A stretch of 64,000 nt of DNA from Anaeramoeba flamelloides (lineage: Eukaryota > Metamonada > Anaeramoebidae). Where the stretch lies: assembly GCA_027625915.1 (NCBI GenBank), contig JANTQA010000042.1:2616001-2680000 (forward strand), read 5' to 3'. Below are positions 23,820 through 36,149 of this stretch, in pieces. Position 1 is the first letter of the stretch. Each line of letters opens with the position of its first letter. The notes under the pieces are model-generated. The model searched no databases, was not told the DNA's origin, and was given only the letters and a program-made list of their open reading frames with translations. The position numbers and the translations under genes are program-made.

Positions 23820-26350
23820 CTCGCTTTTTATTTTGAAACTTGCATTAAATTTTTTTGCACGCTTTATTTTGTCTACAGTATATGAAATAAAAGTTATTCT
23901 TTTAAAAAAAATTAAAAAAAGATACTTGATTCAATCAAGGATGAGATCAAAGAGTTTTATTGTATTTTCCTTTGATTTATTTGGCAAACCTATCGATTCT
24001 TTTAGATCAACAACAACAATAATAACTAAAGATAAATACATGTTTCTCTGTCAATCGAAGTGTTTTTCGATTATCTTGAATAACAGAAGCTTCTAAAACA
24101 ATCAGCCTTTCAGCTGTTTTTTAAAGAATGTTTTATTGGGTGAAAACCTTATCTTTGTTCTCAAAAAGCTGAACGGAGATGTATAACTTTTCAAAAGCTT
24201 TTACAACAACCAAGCCAGATGATAACCAATTATTAAGATTTTTTTACCAATTAGTTGTCTTCTTCTTATTCTTATTCCGTGGGTATCTTTTTATTGAACA
24301 GAAAACCAACTAGAGTATAGAGTTTTTAAATTTACTCAATCACCACCAAGAACAAAAATTCCCCTTAATTCTTATTAGATATTTAACCTTTGAAGGTAAT
24401 AACTTCATTTAATAAAAAAAACACATATTTTATATTCAAATATATATTGTTGAAATTGGTTTGTATTTTGAGTTTGATCATAAAATTCTTTCGAGATTTG
24501 ATATTTTGTAAAAACAAAAAAAATGAATTGAAAACAAATTTTGTTTTTCAACTACAAACAGACTCATTCAGTTTATAAAAATTTTCCGTCTTTCAAAACT
24601 TTCAAACACTTGAAGACAATTCATTATACTTTATGCACTTTACAATATTTTTAAATGGATGAAAGCGTTGCAAAAGTCTCAAGGCTTTGTAAAATTCAAT
24701 ATATTTTTTGAAGGTGATTCTTTAAAAATAATTTTTCAATTTTTCGCTCACATGATTTTATAACGATAATGTGTAATACCTCTATTTTATGATTTTCCGT
24801 AATAAAGTAGGAATAATCACGATTTTTTAATATTATCACGAATTAATTGTTAATATCATGATAATATATGTTATCATCAAAACCACTATTATACCTGTTT
24901 ACATATTACCCTCTTTTTATTTTAAGGGATTGTTTATTTTGTTCAAGAAATAATTTTAGTAATTCAGTTTTGTAGATTTCCCTGGCTCTTGAAATTGGCA
25001 ATAAGTAAATTCTCCCTTAAAATCAATTAAAAAAAAAATATTGAGAAAATGAAAATAATAAAAAAATTACAGTAATTCCAAAAAGTGAATGATTTTTTTT
25101 ATATTTTTGCCAATTTACGAATGAAAACTTTTTTAAAAAAATCCTCACATTTTAAAAACATCTGTACATTAGTTTTAAAACCATTTTATTTCGGTAGATA
25201 ATTTACTGTTAATTGTAAAATAAATCGGACAAAATTTTCATTCATCGTTCCAAAAAAAATCTTTGAAATAATCTTTGAAAATCGAATTATTTTTCAACCA
25301 TATAACGTGTTTAACGTGGTTAGAGGATCGGGACTATCAAAATTCTGTATTCAAAGGATTTTTGAAATCATAATTTAATTTTGGAAAGATAAATGAAAAT
25401 TTTGTCAGATTTATTTTTCAATTAAGAGTATGATTTACTCAAAACCGATAATAAATTTATCGACAAAATTGATTTTGACGAAGGTGGTGATTTAGATGTT
25501 TTATTTGAATGAGAAGAAAAAAAAAATCACAGATTTTCTTTTAACGGACTGGTTTATTTGAAACAAAATTTTTATTGATCATTGTACTGGTAAAGGTATT
25601 GTCTCATCACTGAAAAAAATTTTCACTTCATTTTCTTTATTATAGTTTTTTTAACAAGTCACAAATTATAACTCACAACCTGGAAAACCCTGTTTGTTCA
25701 AGATAAATATAGAAAAATGCATGAAAATTATTTTACCTGGAATAATCAACAACCAGTAAAACGAAATTTTTAACATTAGTTATTTCCAATTAATCACCCA
25801 AATTTGGAAAAATCAAAATTTTTCTTTTTTTTTCAAAGCAAGTTGCATTAAAAAACAATTTGTGAAACTTCCAAACACTACCAATTTACTTCTTCTTAAT
25901 AATTCATGTATTTTCATCTTGAAATAAGGTTTGTTAATTTTATTTGCACAAAAATCCTGAATAAAGTAATTTGCAAAAAATTCAGACCAAAGTCTGAAAA
26001 AAAAAATAAACCCAAATGGATCAATTAAACTGACAAACAAAACACTGTTTTATCAGTATTTTCTTTCTTCCAACCCCTTTCTGAAAACTTCTCAACCCAA
26101 AGAAGAATAAAAAACTGTATTTGACAAAAAAAATAATTAATCAAGAAAAAAAATTACAAATTTCAAAAAAAAGAGATTTCAAGTGTCTTCAAAAACTCTC
26201 TGCACAATGTCCCAAGTAATAACTTTTTTTCTGACAAATTTAAGAATAAGTGTATTAAGAGGTAAATGACAAAAAAAAAAAAGATCAACGTTTTTGTTCA
26301 TTTCGATCATTTTTTATTTCTTGTTCAATAAAAAAATATATTATATTGTT
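23820..26350. other. Gene-free, short shared repeat R5 and degraded MITE
   Basis: About 23,840-23,930 shares, inverted, the word TACTGTAGNCAAAATAAAGCG with 43,575-43,640 (repeat R5). 25,585-25,758 is a decayed M3 MITE. 24,760-24,900 has more ATCACGAT/ATCATGATA words like those at 21,838-22,097. No gene was recognised. Confidence 0.45.
25585..25758. mobile_element. MITE family M3, degraded copy
   Basis: TACTGGTA at the left and a complementary AACCAGTA at the right, with AAAAATTTTCACTTCATTTTC inside as in the better copies at 44,583 and 44,828. Confidence 0.5.
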
Positions 26351-27271
26351 ATGGAATTTTTAACAATTTTAGAACAAACACAACCATTACAACAACCAGA
26401 GTTAACAAAAGCAACTCTTGGTAAAAGCACAATAAAGAATTTATCACGAAGGCTATTACAAACACAAGAAAAATTCAAATCAATCAAAACGGATGGCTTT
26501 GCTGTCCCACAAGAGAAAAAAACAAAAAATGTGGAATCTACAAAGTCCCTGAAGAACAAACTGTCGAAAGAATTTAAAGAAGAACAAAAGACTTTACAAC
26601 AAATTGTCAAGCTTTCCAAAACACTCAAGCCATTACTACCAAACCTTCCAGTCGTACAAAACAAAACGAACACGACTGAAAATGCGAAAAAGCAATCAAC
26701 AAACCCAAATAGCAACGAAATCATCTCTGAGAGCGTGATCAAACAATTACCCGAGAGGTATCAAAGAAAAGTCAAGGAGCTCGATAAGAAAATTAAGAAA
26801 AACAAGAAGGCCCTGGAAGACTTATTAAACGACGATTTCACTGCTGATCTCAAAAAGAAAACCTTAAGTGCACAGAAGAAATTAAAGCATTTGATCTACC
26901 GAAACAATCAATTGAGGAGATTCAAACAAGAGACGATCGAGAGGTATTCACAATTCAAAACAGATCTCAAAAAGTATCACAAGAAAAAAAAAAAAAACGA
27001 CAATCTTGACGGTATCGTTTTAAAGCAAAAAAACTCCCAAATCCAGCAATTGGAATTGCAAATCAATAAAACAAAATTTAACTTTGCACAGTTGAAAAAT
27101 ACAGGAGACTCAAAAAGCAATTCGTCTTATCAACAAAGGCTATTATCAATTAAGATGCAATTGAAAACTAAAACACGAGAAAACAACCAATTAGAACAAG
27201 AACTTTTGAGTATGAAAAAAAAACATTACGAATCAAACTATAGTGGGCTTTCGACTTCTGAAACAGACTCG
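26351..27271 (+). CDS. Coiled-coil exon, probably the 5' exon of the RGS-DUF547 gene
   Basis: 307 codons from ATG 26,351. An upstream Met at 26,294 would add 19 hydrophobic, AT-rich residues and is disfavoured. The product is Lys/Gln/Glu-rich with a Pro-containing stretch (LKPLLPNLPVV) and heptad-like coiled coil over residues 135-295. The exon ends ...SETDS at a strong GTAAGT donor in phase 0. The RGS exon at 29,971 also starts in phase 0 after an acceptor and lacks an upstream start, so the simplest model is one gene joining them (SETDS|GSDITF) across a repeat-filled 2.7-kb intron. Alternative: two small exons (27,347-27,437 and 27,774-27,829, stop TAA) also splice in phase and would end a separate protein. 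No family recognised for the coiled coil itself. Confidence 0.65.
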
Positions 27272-27513
27272 GTAAGTTTCTTTTTGATTACTCAAAATAT
27301 GAATCTTCTTTTTTTTTAATTATTTTTTCACTTCAATTATTGCAAGAATTCGGGACAATTATTTGTATTTTTGTCAACCCAAAAATTAAACCTGATTTAC
27401 ACCCAAAGTAGTTCGAAATTTTATGATCAAATAATCCGTAAGTTCTCAAAAACCGTGATAAGTTTCTTTTTAAGCGATTAGTTTGTCTTATGTCAAATTT
27501 TTTACAAAGTCAA

Positions 27514-27669
27514 TACAGCTATTTGAAATTTAAACTGGTTAAAAATTTTCAATTCCCTTTTCAAATAGAACGACAAATTCCAATCAAATTCATTGGGGGC
27601 TTGATTTCTAGAGAAAAATATGGAATAAGAAGTGAAAATTATTTCCTGTTTATGATTCACATACCAGTA
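27514..27669. mobile_element. MITE family M3, intronic copy
   Basis: Begins TACAGCTATTTGAAATT and ends CACATACCAGTA. It shares AAAAATTTTCAATTCCC(TTTTCAAATAGA) with the LINE-inserted copies at 44.6-45.0 kb. It lies in an intron under either gene model for this locus. Confidence 0.6.
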
Positions 27670-28559
27670 GAGCACTTATTTTGACAAAGATCCATTTAAA
27701 CCTCTTTTTCGACTTTAAAGAGAAATGAGTTATCATTTATCAAAGAATTCATTTTTCCAAATTAAATTTTCAGTAATAAGATCAGATCCTTTTGATTTGT
27801 ATTTTTCAGTCAAATTAGAAAAAGACTAATTTGCCAAAACATTTTTATTTATATTAAATCTCGCTTTAAATTAATTTTTGATTGTTTGTATTAACAAAAA
27901 AGATTTATAATCTAATCTTATGTGAAAAATGATGGTTTGTTAAATAATAGTCTTCAAAAAAGCAATTCCCAAAATAATAATAATAACAATAACAATAATA
28001 ATAATAATAAAACTAGTAATTCTTCTTCTACGACAACAACAACAACAAATAATAATGATAGTAAATAGCCCTTCAATTAAAAACCCAAATCTTACAATTT
28101 CAATAAAAAATATTTTTAAATCAAGTAAAAAAAAGTACTAATTTGATTTTGATAATCCAATATACACTTTTGTCATCTAACTTGTTGAGAAATTTAAAAG
28201 AATTTGAGAAAAAAAAATAATTTTTTTTTTTAATATTTATCCATTTGCATACCTATACATAAATATAGATACATCGGCCTAAATTATTTTTTCAAAAATG
28301 TTGAATCATTTTATAATGTTATCAAAAGTGTTTTTGTTTTAGAGTTTTGCCCTATATTCTTATTAAAAAAAACTTTCAATTTTATCAAAATCATTTTTTC
28401 TCATTTAATAAAAATTTTCTCTTTTAGTGAAATTTTTGTTTGTCCCACCATTTTTTTTTATCTAAAACAATTTGAAAAAAAAAAAAAATAAAAGATCTTT
28501 TTTTTTTTTTTTGATTATTATTAAAGGAAAGTGATTCAACAAAATTACATCCTGTTTGC

Positions 28560-29340
28560 CCTAGGTTGTCCGGAATTTAAAAGAATTGAGTAAAATCAAA
28601 GGTTTTTCTCAATTCTTTTTAATTCTGGAAAACCGCCGTTAGGCTTTTTTTAATTTTAGAAATTAAAAGAAAATTTCAAAAATTTTCTTTTTATTTCAAA
28701 AATTAAAAAAAACCGCCGTTAGCTTTTCCAAAATTTACAAGAATTGAGCAAAATCAAAGATTTTTCTCCATTCTTTTGAATTTTGGAAAAGCTAGGCACT
28801 TGACGGCACTCTATGGCACTTTCCGTTATTTTTTTTTTTTTGATTTGAGAAATAAAAAGAAAATTAAATAAATTTTCTGTTTATTTCTCAAATTAAAAAA
28901 ATCAGTCTTTAACCTTTTCAGAATTTAAACGAATTGAGTAAAATCAAAGATTTTTTTCTCTATTCTTTTGAATTCTAAAAAGCTCCTTTAGGTTTTCTCG
29001 AGTTTTCTGTTTATTTGGAAAATCAATAGATTTTCGTTAGGTTTTTTTTTACTTTTTGTAATAAACCAAAAATTTATTAAAATTTTCGTTAGGTTTTTTT
29101 CCTTTTTGAAAAAAACCTAGAACACTTCAGAAATAAAATAGAAAACCTCAAAAAAACCTAGAACACTTCACAAATAAAATAGAAAACCTCAAAAAAAACC
29201 TAGAACACTTGACGAATAAAACAGTAAAATTCAAGAAAACCGGCTTTAGGCTTTTTTAATTCCAGAAATAAAAATAAAAATTTCCGAAATTAAAAAAAAA
29301 ACAAGGAACTCTACTGAACTCTATGGCACTTTCTGAAACA
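28560..29340. repeat. Palindrome-module array P4 (largest)
   Basis: About 780 bp of consecutive modules: three with GTCCGGAATTTAAAAG- or TCCAAAATTTACAAG-like arms around GAGTAAAATCAAAG cores (28,568, 28,725, 28,915), AAATTAAAAGAAAATTTC palindromes between them, then repeated AACCTAGAACACTTCA(C)AAATAAA units at 29,115-29,215. Tags TAGGCACTTGACGGCACTCTA at 28,793. A poly(T)-ATTATTATT stretch at 28,498-28,525 and TAGTTAGAGTTTTTTAATC after the array resemble LINE flanks, so it may sit in a LINE remnant. It is in the proposed intron between the coiled-coil and RGS exons. Confidence 0.65.
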
Positions 29341-29539
29341 CTATTTTTAGTTAGAGTTTTTTAATCCTGACTCTAAAGTAGACAAGATTATAACCAATAG
29401 GATAACTTTTATTTAAAAAATGAAAAGAAAATTTTAATTTTTAAGCAAAGATAAAAAAAAAGAGAAACAAAAGCAAAAAATAAAAGAGAGTAAAAAAAGA
29501 AAAGAAAAAAAAGTATAAACTTAATTATAAGTTTTGTTT

Positions 29540-29770
29540 TGTAACCCAGATACCGAATTGGGGGGTTGCTTGTTTCCTATAATGTTTATTATTTCAAAAT
29601 AATCACATCATTTTTACTTAGTTCATGTAATATCGTATTTGACATAAGTTGATCCCAGTACAAGTTAGCTGTATATAAGAAGAAGATAAATTACCACCAC
29701 TCATTTCTCTTCTTTAATATTTTACCCACCAAATTAGAATTACCCTGTTGATTATTTCCCCTTCTTCTCC
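29540..29770 (-). repeat. PH-domain-like dispersed fragment, copy 1
   Basis: The - strand reads NSNLVGKILKKRNEWW, then after a stop ANLYWDQL, matching 58,720-58,880 (NSNLAGKVLKKRN(G)WW ... TLYWDHPL) with about 40 bp deleted. The pattern resembles the first strands of a PH domain. Not open; treated as a repeated, decayed exon. Confidence 0.45.
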
Positions 29771-29970
29771 ACCGTTTTTTAATAAATAAAAAACAAAACA
29801 AATTCTTTTTTTTGAGAAAAAAAAGAAAACTCAAAAAAAAGTAAATGGAAAAATAATAAAAAAAAGTGTTTCTTGTTAATTTTTTCAATTTTTTTTAAAA
29901 CAATATTTAATCATCTCATTTTTCCTTCTTTCATTATTTAAAAACTTTATTAAATTATATATTGATATAG

Positions 29971-30736
29971 GGATCTGATATAACATTCCGCCGACGCTCA
30001 ATTGTCCGAAAAAAAAGTTTATTAGTTTCTGAAAATGAGATTTATAAAGATAGAGGCAGGTTCACAGAAACAGATTTAAGTACCGATGGCGAAAGCTTAA
30101 ATATAGCATCTGAATACGAAATTGAAAGTGATAATAAAATCCAAAAAAACAATTCAAATGAAGAGATAGTGAAAACCGAACCCTTGATTAATAACGAACA
30201 AGAAAATGATGATGAGGAAGAGGAAAAAGAAGAAGAAGAGAGCGAGGATAAAGAAAAGGAAGAGGACGAGGATAAAGAAAAAGAAGAGGATGAGGAAAAA
30301 GAAGAAGAAGAGAGTGAGAACAAAGAAAAAGACAATGACGATGACGAAGAAAAAAAAGAGGAGAAAGAAGAAAAAAATTATGATATTACATCAACTGAAA
30401 TTCTTTTTACAATTCCAACTGCGGTTGAATATTTTAAAGAATATTTATGCAAAGAAATGTGCCAAGAAAACATTTTATTCTTTTTAGAAGTTAAAAATTA
30501 TAAAAATTCATTCCAAAACGAAAAAGTAAGAAATATAATTCCAATTTAAAACAAAGAAAATTTTAAAAAAAAAAATTATTTTCTCAATATATTTGATTCA
30601 ACTTTATCGAAACAAATGGTGTTAGAAATTTACTTGAAAACTTATAACAATTTTAAGACCATTTTTCAAAAGCAAAAGTATTTGATCTTTTGAAAAAAAA
30701 ACTTTAAAAACAAACTTCTTGTTTGAGTATATTGTT

Positions 30737-30771
<35 letters not shown>

Positions 30772-32204
30772 ATATTAATGAATTTTATTTCTTTAAATAT
30801 ATCAATTTTAATATTGAACACAAACAAATTTAAAAATTAAAATAGAAAATGGTCATGATGGCAAATCAAATTTATAAAAAATATGTCAAAGCCGGGGCAC
30901 TCTTTGAAGTAAATATTGATTACAAATGCCGCGATGAAATAACAAAAAATATCAAAGAGAAAAATATTAATAAACAAACTTTTGATAAAGCGCAAGATAT
31001 TGTCTTTATTCATATGGATCACAATCAATTTGGCCCCTTTAAAAATACAGAATTATATCAAGATCTACTTAAAATCTTAAAATCGCAATCGAATTCTGGG
31101 TTCGATACCGTTACTAAAAATGCAACCTTTGTTAGTTCTAAATCAAATGTAGTTGTTTTAAATACAGAATTTTGGTTTTCTGGTAAATCTCGTGCGCCCT
31201 GCAAAGTAATTGAAGAATTGATGGATAGTATGATTTCTATTTTTAATGGTTGGTATTCCATTAGCTCTTCGCAAATTGAATTTGATATGATTTCGAAATC
31301 TATTTGTTTCAATAGACTCCATGCCGCCACAACTGAAATTCAAAGGGTTTGTTAAATTTATTATTAAATTTCTTTTTCTTTTTCTTTTTCTTTATTTTTT
31401 TTATTGAAATTTTCTCCGAACGATGGAGTGCATGTAACTATATATATACCTAAGCAAAATTTCAAAAATAGGGGCAGATTTTTCATTAGAGAAAAAAATT
31501 TGTTGATTTGTTTTTTTTTTTTTTTGAACAATAATGTATTTTACTAAAGTAAACAAAATTCCAAAAATTTGTACACAGTTTAAACAGTTGAAAGAATAAC
31601 AATACTGTGCTTTATATCAATTAGGCAATAATTTTGATTTTACAAACTATTTCATTTTTTGTCTATACTGTTGTGTTTTCATTTCCTTTTTACCAGTTAT
31701 CAATTTATTTCCTTAGATCTGGATTTTTTTTTCGATAGTTGATAGAAGGTTAGTGTTGAGTTTGTTAAATAGAAAAATCACATACAATTGGTTGATTGTA
31801 TCTTATCTTTTGATCGATCAAAAATTTTTGGTGAAATTTCAACATATTTACTAATACATTTTTTGTTCAGCTTGTTTCATTATATTAAACACACCAATTG
31901 TTATTTTTTGGTTATATATTTTTTTCTTTTATTTGGATCAAAATGATTAATTATAAAAACATTAATACTATATAACTTAAATGTGGTTTTATATTACGCT
32001 TGGAAAAATATAATAAATTGGGGTTTATTTTGCCTATTTTTGATTTTGGGCGTGCCCAAATTTTTGGAATGCGGTTTATTTAGAGATAATAACCAATATA
32101 GATTAATAAATATAAATATAGTGTAATCATTTTATTTTTTGAAAGACAAATGAAAAAATAAAAAAATATTAATAAAATAGTTTGCACCTAATTTTGAAAA
32201 TTGG

Positions 32205-32244
<40 letters not shown>

Positions 32245-33683
32245 TGTGTGTGTATGTACGTGTTTAATATATTACTATTTAATATAAATATATTTTATTT
32301 CCAAGGGTTGTAAAATATTTAGCCAAGATATTTTTATGATCCACTTAATTACAGTGGTTTGATTTTAAAAACATTACCCTTGGATATACAAAGAAAAAAT
32401 AACTTAATATTTGAAATATTGTTTTTTTTTAACTTTTTTTTTGAATCCAGTCTCTATTCATATTTTGTATAGCTAAATATCAAGTTGAGACTTCTTATTA
32501 TATTCTATACAAATCAAGAATTGTTATGTTATTAAAAAAGAAAAATCAAAATAATAATTTTAAAAAAAAAATCTTTTGAAAAATTGGTAAAGACTTTTTG
32601 ATATATCCATAGTCACACTTTAAAAAAAGGGGGGAAATAATTGAATATTTGTTGAGGTGTGCTTTAATTTTTGTGAAATTAAAAAATATAAATATATTAA
32701 TTTTGAAGAAAATGCTACTTTTTTAAAATTTTTTTTTATTTTTTTAAATTTTCGATCGTGTTTTTCTGTAATATACTTTCTCTTGGCAAAATTAATTAAT
32801 GAGTGTTGTTATTTTTTTTTTTTTTAAATTCTCAAATTTTGTTTATTTATTAATCAAATAAAAAGATTATTTTTTTAACTCAAAATGCATTACAAGATCT
32901 TTTATAAATCCTGATTTTTATTCTTACTTTTTTGATTTTTTTTTTTTGAAAATGAAAAAAATAAAAATAATAATAACGATAAATATAAAAATAAAAACCC
33001 AATAAATCAATAATATAATATAAATATAAATATAATAATAGGTAAAATTAAAATCATTAAATCAAAAAGAATTACTTTCCTTTTTTATCAATACTTATAA
33101 TTTGTTGATGTTACATTCAGGTATTATAAATGGGATACCACAGAATCAATCGCAATTACGAAAATTCCTCAATGAATCAAAATATAATATTGGGGGATCT
33201 GAATTCTCTTTAAATGATATATTTTATGGGATCTTAAGAAAAAATAGAGATATAAAAAACAACCCCTATTTTAAAAGCAATGACACCAGAGCCGAATTAG
33301 CATTGCAAATATTTGAACCTAGAATTCACTTTGCTCTTTTTTCTTACGATTCGCAGTCAATCATTGTCCAGACATTCCTACACGATAAAACAGATAAATT
33401 ACTTGATAGAATAACGAAAATTCAAATGGCTAAAAATGTGAAAATCCAAAAAAATAAAATTTATCTTCCAAGAGTATTAAGAAATTATACAAAGGATTTT
33501 GGTGATACTATTGAGAAATTGATAATTTGGATTACTTCATATTTACGCCCTTCAGAGCAAAAAATATTAAAATCTAAAGAACAACAGATAACCGTCAAAT
33601 TTTTAAAAGAAAGAACATTGCTACCCATTTTTATACTTGACACAAAGAGTTTATTTGCAAAAAAATATTCTGATTATAATTAA
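29971..33683 (+). CDS. RGS-DUF547 protein (three traced exons)
   Basis: Exons 29,971-30,525, 30,846-31,346 and 33,042-33,683 all join in phase 0 at GT-AG sites. Exon A starts after an AG with no start codon, so the 5' end is upstream, probably the coiled-coil exon at 26,351. It has a Glu/Asp/Lys-rich linker (about 65 residues), then an RGS domain: YFKEYLCKEMCQENILFFLEV, continuing in exon B with ANQIYKKYVKAGA...QDIVFIHMDHNQFGPF...YQDLL. Exon B then enters DUF547, and exon C supplies its hallmark ELLSFFINTYNLLMLHSGI, NIGGSEFSLNDIFYGILR, EPRIHFALF and RNYTKDFG...IWITSYL, ending in TAA. RGS domains speed GTP hydrolysis by G-alpha subunits; DUF547 has no known function. The intron inside DUF547 (1.7 kb) carries an M1 MITE; a pure (TA)n tract sits in the intron inside RGS. 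All reading frames are open. Confidence 0.85.
30740..30769. repeat. (TA)n microsatellite in RGS intron
   Basis: Fifteen TA units just upstream of the exon-B acceptor at 30,845. Length variation here could affect splicing; that is only inference. Confidence 0.8.
31550..32078. mobile_element. MITE family M1, copy 2 (intronic, inverted)
   Basis: Ends read TAAACAAAATTCCAAAAATT and, in complement at the right, TAAACCGCATTCCAAAAATT, flanked by TA-rich sequence. The interior is the reverse of the 60,630 copy. It lies wholly inside the intron that splits DUF547. Confidence 0.7.
32207..32241. repeat. (TA)n followed by (GT)n microsatellite
   Basis: Pure TA tract running into TGCGTGTGTGTGTATG, in the DUF547 intron. 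Confidence 0.8.
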
Positions 33684-34139
33684 TATGCCCATTTTTATTT
33701 TATTTTATTTTATTATTATTCTTCAATTTTATTCTATTTATTTTTTATTTTTTTTATTTTAATCACATTCCTTTTTTCATGATTCAAAATAATAATAATA
33801 ACAGTAATCTCAATAAATGACATCCTATTTTAAACAATTGCTTTTGCAATTTTTCATTAACCTTTTTAAAAGAAAAAACTTTTAAAATGTTGCTATAAAT
33901 AACTGTTTTTTTTTTTTTTTAGATACTTTTTTGATCATCTTTTTTCTTTTTCATTTTCTTTTCTTTTCCTTTTTTTTTTTTTCAAGATCCTGAAGTAAAA
34001 AAAAAGATCTTCGAAAATACAAATAAACGCCAATGAAATTTTCAGCAATGTAATGTCTTTTATAATTCATATAATTATCAGCAAAAATCTTCTTGTTTGT
34101 TTTTTATTATTTTTATAAATCTTGAAAGGAGGAAATTAA
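33684..34139. other. 3' flank of the RGS-DUF547 gene
   Basis: T-rich, low-complexity; nothing recognised. Confidence 0.5.
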
Positions 34140-34690
34140 TTTTCTCTTACAGCTGTAATTTTTTTTTTATTTTTGAAATAAACAAAATTTCAAAAATTTT
34201 CTTTTCATTTCTTAAAATTAAAAAAACTCACAGTTATCTTTTCCAGAATTCAATAGAATTGAATAAAATCTTAGATTTTTCTGCTCACATCTTTTGAATT
34301 CTGGAAAAGCGCCGTTAGATTTTCTTGAGTTTTCTGTTTATTTGTGAAGTGTTCTATGTTTTTTTTTGAGGTTTTCTAATTTATTTGTGAAGTGTTCTAT
34401 GCTTATTTTTACTTTTGGAAATAAACATAAAATTTTAATAATTTTTCGGTTTATTTCGAAAAATAAAAAAAAACTAACGTTAAATCTATTGATTTAACAA
34501 ATGAAACAGAAAACCTCAAGAAAGCCTAGGCACTCAATGGCACTCTATGGACACTTTCTTAAGGTTTTCCAGAATTTATAAGAATAGAGTAAAATCAAAT
34601 ATTTTTCTCCATTATTTTGAATTCTGGAAAAGCATGGCACTCTTAGGTACTTTAAGGCACTCTACAGCACTTGAAAACACTTCTCGAATT
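34140..34690. repeat. Palindrome-module array P5
   Basis: Modules with AAATAAACAAAATTTC arms, CCAGAATTCAATAGAAT arms with GAATAAAATC core, AGTTTTCTGTTTATTTGTG units and a second CCAGAATTTATAAGAAT module at 34,568. It ends in GGCACTCTTAGGTACTTT- and GGCACTCTACAGCACTT-like tags. It lies beyond the 3' end of LINE L5. Confidence 0.6.
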
Positions 34691-34769
34691 TTAAAATATT
34701 TGCTTAGAAATTTCAATAAAGATTCATTTTTTTCTCTATCATTAACTAACAATCAGAGAAATAATGAGT

Positions 34770-35630
34770 CCTTTTTTTTTTTTTAATAATTTCTAAGAGA
34801 TTATTCTTTAGTTGTTGATTACTTTTTTTTTATTTGGATTAATTCTTTAATCCAAAATTTTGGATTTTTTTCATAGAATGGGCGATTCCAGAGAAAATGA
34901 TCGATTCTTTCAATAATTCCTAGTTTTGAATGATTTTTGCCAAAGTTACATAATTTTGTTGTTATTTAGTTTCATGTATAAATATATGAATATCTCTTTA
35001 TATAATGTGTGTTATTTCATAATTTTAAAGTTGGGGTTGCTCCTTTCCATTTTTAATTTTTTTCGTTTTTTTTTAATTTCAAAATTAAACAAAAATTTCA
35101 AAAATTTTCTTTTCATTTCTTAAATCAAAAAAAATCAGCTGTTGGGTCTTCCAGAATTTAAACCAATTTAATAAAATAATTGATTTTTCTCTATTCTTTT
35201 GAATTTTTGAAAAGCTAAGCATCCGATGGAACTTTACAATATTTTTTAAAACAATCTACAACAATACTATTTATATTATTATATATATAATAATTTTTTA
35301 ATATTTTGAACTTTCAATCAAAAACTATTTATAATTAAGTTTTCTAGAAGAATTTAAATTGAAATCTAATAATCATAAAATTTTATATTTTCCAATTATA
35401 ATTTCATTATCGTTTTTTTGGATAATATTAATTAATCTGAATTATATCCTAACGATTTATTGATGCAGAGAAATTTAATAAAAAGCAAAAAAGTTGCCCA
35501 AATCAACTTTGATAAAGAATTATCTCTTTTAATGAAAATGGAATTTAAACCTATTTTTATAATTATTTGGATATAGAAAGTAATTTATTAATCTAAAATT
35601 TTTTAAACAAAAGTTTTTCAATTCAGAATT
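34770..35630 (-). mobile_element. LINE copy L5 with embedded palindrome array
   Basis: On the - strand the C-terminal finger segment reads IERIDHFLWNRPFYEKN (about 34,860-34,925), close to HFLWDCSAYENN of L1. A poly(A) with AATAAT/ATTATT stem marks the 3' end at 34,770-34,782. A word shared with L1 (AAAATGGAA then CAAC.TC/CCAACTTTAAAA) borders a palindrome array at 35,045-35,232, and LINE-like sequence resumes beyond. Heavily decayed. Confidence 0.55.
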
Positions 35631-36149
35631 AAAAATCAAACGTGGTCAAAAAAGAATGAATTGTCACAAATACTTTACATAAAATTAATAAATAAATAAT
35701 TTTTATTTATTTTTTTCTTGATCAATTATTTTAATTTTTTTGAAATCCATTTTTTAATTTGTTTCTGGATAAATTATACTAGTATATATTCTGCTCTCTA
35801 TTTATTAAACATTCATTTAGTTGACTCAAGAAATGATTTTATTTTAAATAAACGAGGGACACTCAAAAATTGTAAAATAAAGCTACTTCCTTCAAGAAGT
35901 GCATTAACGCCAAGGTTGTAAGAAACATAGTTCTCTGATTAATAACCCAAAAAGTCAAAAAAAAAAAAAAAAATTAAAATAAAAATATTAAAAAAAAATT
36001 TTTTTAATAATCCCCTTTTTATATCACAATTAATTTTTTTAAAATCAAATTTTTGTTATTAAAAATGATTCATATTTTATAAAATTTAAAAATTGTTAAA
36101 ATGGAGCAAAAATATGAGGAAAATGATTTGAATATTCAATATTATTTTT

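Noticed and set aside
27961-28070. Asn-rich stretch ending in a stop, as a possible last exon of the coiled-coil gene
   Set aside because: No acceptor puts the Asn frame in phase with the traced donors; it is probably noncoding (AAT)n sequence in the intron.
30169-30370. Glu/Lys-rich overlapping frames on both strands
   Set aside because: These are shadows of one acidic linker in the RGS exon; only the frame that splices into RGS is real.
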